In this document: positions 23,873 through 32,300 of the stretch, piece after piece | Numbering within the stretch: position 1 is the first letter of the stretch | Layout: every line of letters begins with the position of its first letter | Made by a program: the position numbers and the translations under genes | Assembly: GCA_015067305.1 (NCBI GenBank) | Contig: SVMT01000022.1 | Location: 1-39,184, forward strand | Length of the DNA: 39,184 nt | From: Oscillospiraceae bacterium | GTDB taxonomy: Bacteria; Bacillota; Clostridia; Oscillospirales; UBA644 | Reading direction: 5' to 3' | Notes under the pieces: model-generated | Database searches by the model: none | What the model saw: the letters and a program-made list of their open reading frames with translations, nothing else | What the model was told of the DNA's origin: nothing

Positions 23873-24415
23873 ATGAAAGAAAGAGTATCTGTTTATATCT
23901 CTCAGGAAGATATTAAGAAAAAAGTTGAAGAAATGGGTAAGAAGATCGCCGAAGATTACAAAGGCGAAGACAAAAAGCTTCTTCTCGTGTCTGTACTTAA
24001 AGGTTCGGTAGTATTTATGTCGGACCTTATCCGTGCCATTGATCTGCCGCTTTCCATTGATTTTATGATCGCTTCCAGTTACGGTTCAGGAACGACTTCA
24101 AGAGGAAATGTAAAAATTATAAAAGATCTTGATATCAATGTTTCGGATTACGATATTCTTATCGTTGAAGATATACTTGACAGCGGTTATACACTTTCTA
24201 AGCTTATGGAGATACTTAAAACAAGAAAACCCAAATCTCTCAAGCTTTGCACATTCCTTAATAAGCCCGACAGACGTGTTGCTCATGTAGACCTCGATTA
24301 CTGCGGTTTTGAGATACCCGATGAGTTTGTAGTCGGCTATGGTCTTGATTATGATGAACGTTACAGAAATCTTCCTTATATTGGCATTCTCCACTTTGAA
24401 GAGGAAGATAACTGA
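23873..24415 (+). CDS. hpt: Hypoxanthine phosphoribosyltransferase
   Basis: A purine salvage enzyme making IMP or GMP from hypoxanthine or guanine and PRPP. The PRPP motif ILIVEDILDSGYTL is near residue 97, the pyrophosphate loop VLKGSVVFMSDL near residue 40, and the C-terminal FVVGYGLDYDERYRNLPYIGIL is diagnostic of bacterial Hpt. The length is 180 residues. The start codon lies 51 bp after tilS; AATGGGGTC upstream is a modest ribosome binding site. In Bacillus the orthologue is linked with TilS and FtsH both genetically and by regulation. Confidence 0.95.
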   Translation: MKERVSVYISQEDIKKKVEEMGKKIAEDYKGEDKKLLLVSVLKGSVVFMSDLIRAIDLPLSIDFMIASSYGSGTTSRGNVKIIKDLDINVSDYDILIVEDILDSGYTLSKLMEILKTRKPKSLKLCTFLNKPDRRVAHVDLDYCGFEIPDEFVVGYGLDYDERYRNLPYIGILHFEEEDN

Positions 24416-24508
24416 TATTATAAATAATAAAAGGATCGTTTGACCGACGACAGGCTGTCCTTGATTTAAATAATTCATTACGGTATCGTCGGAGAAAAGA
24501 GGCAAGAA

Positions 24509-26362
24509 TTGAAAAAATTCAAGGGTATAGGTTTTTATGCAGCATTGCTGCTCTGTTTGCTTCTCGTTGTGTCTATTCTTTTCAGCAGCGTAAGTGAGGC
24601 AACTATTAAATATTCAAATGTTCTTGATTATTTCAAAAACAATCAGGTCGAAAGCTTTGTTATCGACAATGGCATTCTTGAAGTGAATCTTATTGATGGC
24701 GTTAAATATGAGGACAGTCAGAAGTTCTCCGTAGGTCTTTACAGTACGGGACTTTTCCTCGAAAATGCTCAGGAGTATATTGATGCGGGTCGTGAAAGCG
24801 GCGTGCTTAAAGAATACGACATTCCACCGCTTGAAGAAACTCCTATCTGGCTGTCATTTATTCCTTATTTACTTTTTGGTGTAGTACTTCTCGTTCTTTG
24901 GTTCTTCATGATGAACCAGATGAACGGCGGAGGAAAGGCTATGTCTTTCGGCAAAGCAAAGCTGAAAACAGGGGATTCTTCCAAAAAGAAAGTTACTTTT
25001 GCCGATGTCGCAGGTGCTGACGAAGAGAAGGAAGAACTTACGGAAGTTGTTGAATTCCTGAAGAATCCTTCACGTTATACTGAAATGGGTGCTCATATCC
25101 CCAGAGGTATCCTTCTTGTAGGTCCTCCGGGAACAGGTAAAACTTATCTTGCAAAAGCCGCTTCCGGTGAAGCAGGTGTTCCGTTCTTCAGTATTTCAGG
25201 TTCTGATTTCGTAGAACTTTATGTCGGTGTCGGCGCTTCCCGTGTTCGTGATACATTTGAACAGGCTAAGAAAAATGCGCCTTGTATCGTGTTTATTGAC
25301 GAGATCGATGCGGTAGGTCGTCAGAGAGGCGCAGGCCTCGGTGGCGGTCACGACGAAAGAGAACAGACTCTTAACCAGCTCCTTGTTGAAATGGACGGTT
25401 TTGAGGAAAACGAAGGCGTTATTGTAATGGCAGCAACAAACCGTCCCGATATCCTCGACAGCGCACTTCTTCGTCCCGGTCGTTTTGACAGACAGATCGT
25501 TATTCATCTTCCTGATGTTGGCGCTCGTGAGGAGATCCTCAAGATCCATGCGAAAAACAAGCCCATGGCTGAAGATGTTGATCTTGGACTTATCGCAAGA
25601 ACTTCTTCAGGTTTCTCTCCCGCAGATCTTCAGAATATTCTCAATGAAGGCGCACTTCTTGCGGCAAGAAGAAATCATAAAAAGATCTCAATGAATGATA
25701 TCGAAGATGCCATCATGAAAGTTATGGTTGGTGTCGAAAAGAAAACTCGCAGAATTACCGATAAGGAAAAGAAGCTTACGGCTTATCATGAAGGCGGCCA
25801 TGCAATCGTTGCCAGATTCATTCCCGATCACGACCCTGTACACGAGATATCCATTATCCCAAGAGGCATGGCAGGCGGTTACACATATTATGTACCCAAG
25901 GATGACAAGAGCTACCGTTCCAAGAACGAAATGTTCAATGAGATAGTTTCTCTTCTCGGCGGTCGTGTAGCTGAAGCTCTTTGTCTTGATGATATCTCAA
26001 CAGGTGCATCAAATGATATCGAAAGAGCCACATCCATTGCCAAGAAAATGGTTACAAAATACGGTATGTCCGATGTCCTTGGTCCCGTGTCTTTCGGTTC
26101 AAGCGAAGAGGTATTCCTCGGCAGAGATTTTGCAACACAGCATAATTATTCTGAAAAGATTTCAGGTATTGTTGACGACGAGATTATCAAGGTCGTTAAT
26201 TCCGCTTACAAGCGTGCCGAAGAAATACTTTCTCAGAACCGCGACAAACTTGATGCGCTTGCGGCACTTCTTATTGAAAAGGAAAAGATCTCATCTGTAG
26301 AATTCGAAGAGCTTTTCACAGGTAAAAAAGAAGAGACAACAGAAGATGTTGTTGAAGAATAA
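24509..26362 (+). CDS. ftsH: ATP-dependent zinc metalloprotease FtsH
   Basis: A membrane-anchored AAA+ protease that degrades misfolded and regulatory proteins. Two transmembrane segments (about 7-27 and 112-133) flank a small external domain. The AAA+ module has Walker A GPPGTGKT (Lys211), [14 protein letters not shown] and the second region of homology ([19 protein letters not shown]). The zinc site HEGGH starts at His427. Length 617 residues. The start is TTG 24509, preceded by AGAGG; the hydrophobic N-terminus begins at once ([20 protein letters not shown]), supporting it. The C-terminus is short and acidic. It closes the operon at the terminator 26380-26410. Confidence 0.96.
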   Translation: MKKFKGIGFYAALLLCLLLVVSILFSSVSEATIKYSNVLDYFKNNQVESFVIDNGILEVNLIDGVKYEDSQKFSVGLYSTGLFLENAQEYIDAGRESGVLKEYDIPPLEETPIWLSFIPYLLFGVVLLVLWFFMMNQMNGGGKAMSFGKAKLKTGDSSKKKVTFADVAGADEEKEELTEVVEFLKNPSRYTEMGAHIPRGILLVGPPGTGKTYLAKAASGEAGVPFFSISGSDFVELYVGVGASRVRDTFEQAKKNAPCIVFIDEIDAVGRQRGAGLGGGHDEREQTLNQLLVEMDGFEENEGVIVMAATNRPDILDSALLRPGRFDRQIVIHLPDVGAREEILKIHAKNKPMAEDVDLGLIARTSSGFSPADLQNILNEGALLAARRNHKKISMNDIEDAIMKVMVGVEKKTRRITDKEKKLTAYHEGGHAIVARFIPDHDPVHEISIIPRGMAGGYTYYVPKDDKSYRSKNEMFNEIVSLLGGRVAEALCLDDISTGASNDIERATSIAKKMVTKYGMSDVLGPVSFGSSEEVFLGRDFATQHNYSEKISGIVDDEIIKVVNSAYKRAEEILSQNRDKLDALAALLIEKEKISSVEFEELFTGKKEETTEDVVEE

Positions 26363-26379
26363 TCGATTATAAAACAAAG

Positions 26380-26410
26380 AAGCATCCTCTCATTATTTGA
26401 GAGGATGCTT
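26380..26410. terminator. Terminator shared by ftsH and the deacetylase gene
   Basis: A 13-bp perfect stem (26380-26392 with 26398-26410) and a 5-base loop, flanked by T-rich sequence on the right and A-rich on the left, so it can act in both directions between convergent genes. Confidence 0.85.
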
Positions 26411-26423
26411 GGATTTTTATACT

Positions 26424-27647
26424 TTATTGATTTGGGTCTTTTGTGAACTGTTTCGGAGTTACGCTTTCATCCATTGCTTTCAATGTATAGCCCTTATTTC
26501 TGAGCCCTTCAATGATTTGCGGAAGCGCTTCTATAGTGGTCTTTTTGTAAGAACCAAGGTCGTGCATGAGAATTACCGCAGTGTTGGATGTAGCTCCGTT
26601 AAGTACATTTTTTACGAGAATGTCAACGGGTACGTTGTGACCGTTTCCGTCAGGGTCTATCTTCGGATTTGTGTCACCGCTGTCGATGTTCCAGTCGTAA
26701 TATTCGTAACCCAATTCGTGTATCTTGCTGTGGAGCTGTGTTCCCAGCTTCTTTGTGTAGCTTGCATTTGAACCGCCTGGGAATCTGAATAAAGTCATTT
26801 CGTAACCTGTCAGATCTTTAATGTTTTTATGAAGAGTCATAACCTCATTTTCAAAACCTTCAATGGTTGAGTAGACTTTATCAAAATCGTGGGTCGCTGT
26901 ATGGTTTGCCAATGTGTGACCTTCGTTTATGATGCGTTTATATATTTCTTCCGCACCGCTGACCCAAGGCTTCCAGTTGACGAAGAATGTAGCTTTTACA
27001 TCGTATTTTTTGAGAGTATCAAGTATACTGTTTGTGTAAGCGGAAATTCCGTCGTCAAATGTGAGATATGCAACTTTTCCTGTGACCGTAGGCTCTTTGA
27101 CTTCCTCTTTCGGTTCTTCCGTTTTGGGTTCGTCTTCGGGTTCACTGCTTGCAAGCTGTGATTTCAGGTCTTTTATCTGAGATTCAAGTTTTGAAATATT
27201 GCTGTTCAAGGTCTTTATTTTAGATTCAAGACTTGAAATGCTCTTATTTTTTTCGTCGATCTGCTTTTCAAGTTCTTCAATGTCGGAACTGCTTCCTGAA
27301 AGACTTTCCTGAAGAGTTATAAGTTCCAGGTTTAACCTTGAGTTTTCAGCTTCAAGGGAGGCCTTGTCTGCCTCAAGCGTAGATTTTTCCGAAATGAGGA
27401 TCTCGTAATTTGCTGATATCTCACTTGATGTCTGCTGAACTTCAAGAAGATCTGCTTTTGTTGCGGAAACTTCTGCTGTCAGATCTTCGATCCTGTCATT
27501 CATCTTTAAAAGGGAGAATCCCGCAAAGGCACATGCCGCAAGGAGTATCACGCATAGAGTGATAAGTATTCCGAGCCAGACTTTCATGCTTTTGTATTTT
27601 TTCTTTTTACGGTTTCTCTTTTCAATGAGTTCTTCGTTTTCCATCAT
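26424..27647 (-). CDS. Membrane-anchored polysaccharide deacetylase with coiled coil
   Basis: A CE4-family deacetylase of 407 residues, probably acting on peptidoglycan or another cell-surface polysaccharide. A basic N-terminus (RNRKKKKYKS) precedes one membrane helix (about 24-45). A coiled coil of about 115 residues rich in Leu, Glu, Ser and Lys and an acidic EPEDEPKTEEPKEE linker follow, then the NodB domain from about residue 190. The domain motifs are TFDDG, HTATH, RFPGG, YDWNIDSGD and ILMHDL, which include the metal-binding Asp and two His. It starts three bases after the proS stop (TAA GCC ATG), so it is probably translated by coupling. The long stalk is unusual and may reach across the wall. 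Confidence 0.88.
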   Translation of the reverse strand: MMENEELIEKRNRKKKKYKSMKVWLGILITLCVILLAACAFAGFSLLKMNDRIEDLTAEVSATKADLLEVQQTSSEISANYEILISEKSTLEADKASLEAENSRLNLELITLQESLSGSSSDIEELEKQIDEKNKSISSLESKIKTLNSNISKLESQIKDLKSQLASSEPEDEPKTEEPKEEVKEPTVTGKVAYLTFDDGISAYTNSILDTLKKYDVKATFFVNWKPWVSGAEEIYKRIINEGHTLANHTATHDFDKVYSTIEGFENEVMTLHKNIKDLTGYEMTLFRFPGGSNASYTKKLGTQLHSKIHELGYEYYDWNIDSGDTNPKIDPDGNGHNVPVDILVKNVLNGATSNTAVILMHDLGSYKKTTIEALPQIIEGLRNKGYTLKAMDESVTPKQFTKDPNQ

Positions 27648-27650
27648 GGC

Positions 27651-29093
27651 TTAATATGCTTTGCCCCAGTAAACCATGTGTTTAGCGGGTTTGCCGCAGA
27701 TGGGACAAACATCACCGAGGTTTTCCTGTTCAAATGGAATGCAGCGTGATCCTACACCGTAAGTCTCTTTAACTGCCTTTTCACATTCCTCGTCACCGCA
27801 CCACATCATTTTTACGAAGCCCTGTTTGGATTCTGTGATCTCTTTGAGCTCATCTGTGTTGTGTGCCGCATATGTCATGGAGTCACGTCTTTCTCTTGCT
27901 TTTTCAAGCATATCTACCTGGATCTGAGCGAGAATTTCTTTGACTGTTTCTGCTATATTTTCGAGAGGATAGGATTTCTTTTCGCCATTGTCTCTTCTTG
28001 CCAACATACAGCAACCGTTTTCGATATCTCTGGGACCGATCTCAAGACGGAGAGGTACACCTTTCATTTCGTACTGAGAATACTTCCAGCCGGGAGACTG
28101 TTCGCTGTCGTCGAGGTCAACTCTGATACCTGCAGCGGCAAGAGCTGCTTTCAGCTCGTTTGCTTTTTCGAGAACGCCTTCTTTATGCATTGCAACGGGA
28201 ATAATTACCATTTCTGTGGGAGCAATAGCAGGGGGGAGAACGAGGCCGTTGTCGTCACCGTGTGTCATGATAACAGCGCCGATAAGTCTTGTTGTTACAC
28301 CCCAGGATGTCTGATAAACATATTTGAGGGTGTTGTCTTTATCTGCGAACTGGATTCCGAAAGCTTTTGCGAAACCGTCGCCGAAGTAGTGGGATGTTCC
28401 TGCCTGAAGTGCAACGCCGTCGTGCATGAGAGCTTCGATACAGTATGTTGCTTCAGCGCCTGCGAATTTATCGCTTTCTGTTTTTCTGCCTTTTACTACG
28501 GGGATCGCAAGATATTTCTCGCAGAATTCAGCATAGACATTAAGCATTCTTTCTGTCTCTTCAATAGCCTCCTGAGCTGTTGCGTGAGCTGTGTGACCTT
28601 CCTGCCAGAGGAATTCTCTTGAACGGAGGAAAGGTCTTGTTGTTTTTTCCCAACGGACAACGCTGCACCACTGGTTGCAGAGTTTGGGAAGGTCTCTGTA
28701 GGACTGTACTACATGGGAGTAGTATTCACAGAAAAGTGTTTCGGATGTGGGACGAACACAAAGTCTTTCTGCGAGAGGTTCGCTTCCGCCGTGAGTTACC
28801 CATGCAACTTCGGGAGCGAAACCTTCAACATGATCCTTTTCTTTCTGGAGAAGGCTTTCGGGGATGAACATGGGCATATATACGTTTGTATGTCCCGTAG
28901 CCTTGAACATTGCGTCAAGATTCTTCTGAATGTTTTCCCATATTGCATAGCTGTAAGGCTGGAGAATTACGCAGCCTTTAACGGATGAGTAGTCTACAAG
29001 TTGAGTCTTGAGAACTACGTCTGTGTACCATTTGCCGAAATCTTCTTCCATTGAAGTGATCTCTTTAACGGCTTTAGTGGATTTGTCTGCCAA
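27651..29093 (-). CDS. proS: Prolyl-tRNA synthetase, archaeal/eukaryote-like type
   Basis: Charges tRNA-Pro with proline. At 480 residues and without the large editing insertion it belongs to the short ProS type found in archaea, eukaryotes and some bacteria. Class II motifs are visible: PMFIPESLL with motif 1, [25 protein letters not shown] as motif 2, and an anticodon-binding domain ([15 protein letters not shown]). A C-terminal part ends [18 protein letters not shown] with a CGDEEC/CPIC zinc-like pair. The start is TTG at 29093 with AAGGA ten bases upstream; a second in-frame ATG occurs at codon 15. No T-box leader is seen. Promoter at 29140-29168. Confidence 0.95.
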   Translation of the reverse strand: MADKSTKAVKEITSMEEDFGKWYTDVVLKTQLVDYSSVKGCVILQPYSYAIWENIQKNLDAMFKATGHTNVYMPMFIPESLLQKEKDHVEGFAPEVAWVTHGGSEPLAERLCVRPTSETLFCEYYSHVVQSYRDLPKLCNQWCSVVRWEKTTRPFLRSREFLWQEGHTAHATAQEAIEETERMLNVYAEFCEKYLAIPVVKGRKTESDKFAGAEATYCIEALMHDGVALQAGTSHYFGDGFAKAFGIQFADKDNTLKYVYQTSWGVTTRLIGAVIMTHGDDNGLVLPPAIAPTEMVIIPVAMHKEGVLEKANELKAALAAAGIRVDLDDSEQSPGWKYSQYEMKGVPLRLEIGPRDIENGCCMLARRDNGEKKSYPLENIAETVKEILAQIQVDMLEKARERRDSMTYAAHNTDELKEITESKQGFVKMMWCGDEECEKAVKETYGVGSRCIPFEQENLGDVCPICGKPAKHMVYWGKAY

Positions 29094-29139
29094 ATTTTAT
29101 CATTCCTTGTTTTTTTATTGATTTTGTATTACCTTATAT

Positions 29140-29168
29140 ATTATAATATATAATTGTGAAATTGTCAA
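29140..29168 (-). promoter_or_regulatory. Promoter of proS
   Basis: On the minus strand TTGACA (29168-29163), 17-bp spacer, TATAAT (29145-29140). The predicted leader is about 40 nt, too short for a T-box. Confidence 0.8.
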
Positions 29169-29241
29169 TGAGGTAATATAATACATATTTGTTACAATAT
29201 AACTGACTTCACAATAAAATGTTTGGATTTTTGTTGTCGTT

Positions 29242-29273
29242 TTGGCTGAAATAGTTGTTGCATTGGCTGAAAT
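29242..29273 (+). promoter_or_regulatory. Tandem 11-bp direct repeats at the GH2 promoter, possible operator
   Basis: TTGGCTGAAAT occurs at 29242-29252 and again at 29263-29273, exactly 21 bp apart (two helical turns). The second copy overlaps the -35 box and spacer, the first lies just upstream. This is the usual geometry of a cooperative regulator site. Confidence 0.55.
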
Positions 29274-29286
29274 TTTCTGCTATAAT
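29258..29286 (+). promoter_or_regulatory. Promoter of the GH2 lipoprotein gene
   Basis: TTGCAT at 29258-29263 and TATAAT at 29281-29286, spacer 17 bp, with a TGC extended -10. The weak -35 overlapped by the repeat fits a regulated promoter. Confidence 0.7.
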
Positions 29287-29330
29287 ACATATGTGACACT
29301 TAAAATATTTATATTGGAGGTTTTTATCTG

Positions 29331-32300
29331 ATGAATAAGTGCCTTAAGACAGTGCTTTGCACAGGTCTTCTTGTCGTTATGTTGCTTTCTATCGCAGCCT
29401 GCGGCAGTAAAGTGACCGGCCTTGAAGAGACATATGTTGAGTGGAAAACTGACGTTTCCTCCAGAAACAAAGAAGCAGCTTCCTCTCAGCTCATCTCATA
29501 CGGCGATTTGAAAACAGCAGCAACTGCTGATAAGAAACAGTCTTCCAAATACCTTTCTTTGAACGGTACATGGGACTTTGCTTATACACAGAATGCTGCA
29601 AGCGTTCCCACGGACTTCATGAAACTTGATTTCGTTTATCCCGATCCCAACGCAACGGGTCCCGTTTCAAGTAAAACAGAAATTCTTTATTGGGATGACA
29701 TCAATGTTCCCGGCACATTCGAAATGCAGGGTTACGGTACACCTGTTTACCAGGAATCCGCTTATGCTTGGAGTTCCGACATAAGACCCTCAAATGTTCC
29801 CGAAACAAACAACCCTATCGGTCTTTACAGAAGATCTATTGCTATTCCCGCAGATTGGGACGGCAGCGAGATCTATATCACACTTGATGGTGTATCTTCT
29901 GCTTGTTACGTTTACGTAAACGGCGAAATGGTCGGCTACGGTCAGGATACATATACATCCAAATCCTTCAGAATCACAGATTTCGTGACTGCAGGCGAAG
30001 AAGCTCTTGTTGCTGTTAAAGTATTCAAATACAGCTATGCTTCTTGGATCGAAGCTCAGGACGTTATCAAATTCGGTGGTATTTTCCGTGATGTATATCT
30101 TTCCGCAACTCCCAAGGTTACGATCAAAGATATTTCCATTGATCCCGGTCTTGACGAAGAACTCACAAACGCTACAATGCTTGTAAACGTTGATGTTGCT
30201 TCTTACGTTGAACCCAAATCCGGATATACACTTGAGATCCAGGTACTTGACCAGGACGGTGGCGTATATCTTGCAAACCGCAGACTTGGTTCTGAAGTTA
30301 CATTCAAAGCTACAAAAGATACAGGTTCCAACTATTACGCATCTACAGCAGGCGGTCGTGTAGGCGCTGAAGCTCCTATCAAATGGACTGCTGAAAACCC
30401 ATATCTTTATACAGCTATCGTTACACTTAAAGATGCTGACGGCGCTGTTGTAGATATCAAGAGCGTACGTTTTGGTTACAGTAATGCAAGTTACACAGTT
30501 GACGATGAAGGTAACCAGTCCTTCCTTATGAATGGTCAGCCCGTAAAACTTTACGGTGTTGTTTATAATGAATTCAATGCTGCAACAGGTAGTTATGTAA
30601 CATATGAACAGAAAGTTGAAGACGTTAAGGCTCTCAAAGCTATGAACGTTAACGCTGTTCGTTCTCCCGGTGTTCCTTTCAGCTCAGAATTTGTTGATCT
30701 TTGCGCAGAATACGGTCTCTACATCGTTTCTGATATCAACCTTGAATCTGAACCTTATTCTTCCAAGGGCGATTCAACGATTCCCGGCGACCAGACAATT
30801 TGGCAGAATATCCTCGTAGACAGACTTTACAGTGTTGTTGAAAGAGATAAGAATTCTCCCGCTGTTATCATGTGGGGTCTCGGTAATGAATCCGGTGAAG
30901 GTTCCAGCTTCAAAGCCCTCAGAAGTGTTCTCCAGGGTCTTGATGACAGACTTATCATTTATGACGGTGACAGCAGATACTCTGACCTCCTCGTGGCAAA
31001 CGATTGGTCTTACACAAAACTTAATGATGCACTCAATAACGCTGATAATAAGAAACCCATTCTTCTCGAATCCTTCGATATGGCTCTTCTTAACGGCGGC
31101 GGTAACATCGCATCTCTCGTGGATCTTGTTGATACAAACCACAAAGTTCAGGGTGGCTTCTTCGGTTACTTCATCGATAAAGCTCTTTATTGGCCCAAAG
31201 ATTCCGCTAATGCGGCTTCTATCCTTAAAGATAAACCCTATTCTTCCAATTCAGGCGAATATCAGCTTACATATTCCGGCAGCTGGGGCGAATCCATGTC
31301 TGACTCTTACAAAGGTCTTACAGGTCTCCTTTCCGCAAACAGAATTTGGCAGCCTGAAGCATACGAATACAAGAACGCATTCTCTCCCATTGCTGTAACT
31401 GCAGTTGATGTTAAGAACGGTAAATTTGCTGTAACTAACAGACTTGACTTCACAGCTTTCGAAGATGCTTACGAAATCGTATACGAGATCTATAAAGAAG
31501 CTGAACTCGTTTCTTCCGGCACTGTTTCCGGTCTCTCTCTCGAACCCGGAGCAACAGGCGAAATTACAATTCCTTACGGTTCTCTCGCAGCTAATGTTGA
31601 CTATTTCGTTGACATTAAAGTTAAGAACCTTGAAGCTACAAAGTGGGATGACCTTACAAACGGTGTAGTTGCTGCATGGCAGTATGACATCACAGGTCTT
31701 GAAGCTCTTCCCCTTACAGGCGGTGCAGAATCCGATTTCGGAAGCGCACTTAATGTAACTATCGTTGAAAAACCCGACGTTATGTCCACAGTTATTGACA
31801 TCGTTACAGGTGATTTCTACGTATCCAACAATGCACCCGAAAGACTTGCAGATCTTTATGACTGTACTTTCGAACTTATCGAAACAAACAATTTCTGGGA
31901 AAATCCCCGTCCTGTAGTTATCTCCACAGGTACTGTTGACCTTAGCGCTGTTGGTGCTTATGCTCAGAACGTTAAGCTCCACATGAACTATGATAACGAA
32001 CAGAAAGCTGTTGAAGGCGGCGATTACCTTGTAAAAGTTAAATTCACAGCCAAGAAAGACATGGGCGACGTTCCTGCAGGTTATGTTCTTGTTTGGAACT
32101 TCAATGCTGAAACTCTCGGCGCTCCCATTCCTTTTGAAGTAGATCTTTCCAGAAGCCCTGTTCCCGCTATGAACGACGACGGAACACCTATGATTGATGA
32201 AAAGGGTAACCCTGTAATGGAAGGCGGCGATCCCGAACCTGAAACAGTTCCCGAAGTTGACATTAACGACGAAGCTCTTTCCGATCAGCAGGCATACGAT

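Noticed and set aside
29094-29140. T-box leader for proS
   Set aside because: The predicted leader is about 40 nt, with no T-box sequence or antiterminator stem.
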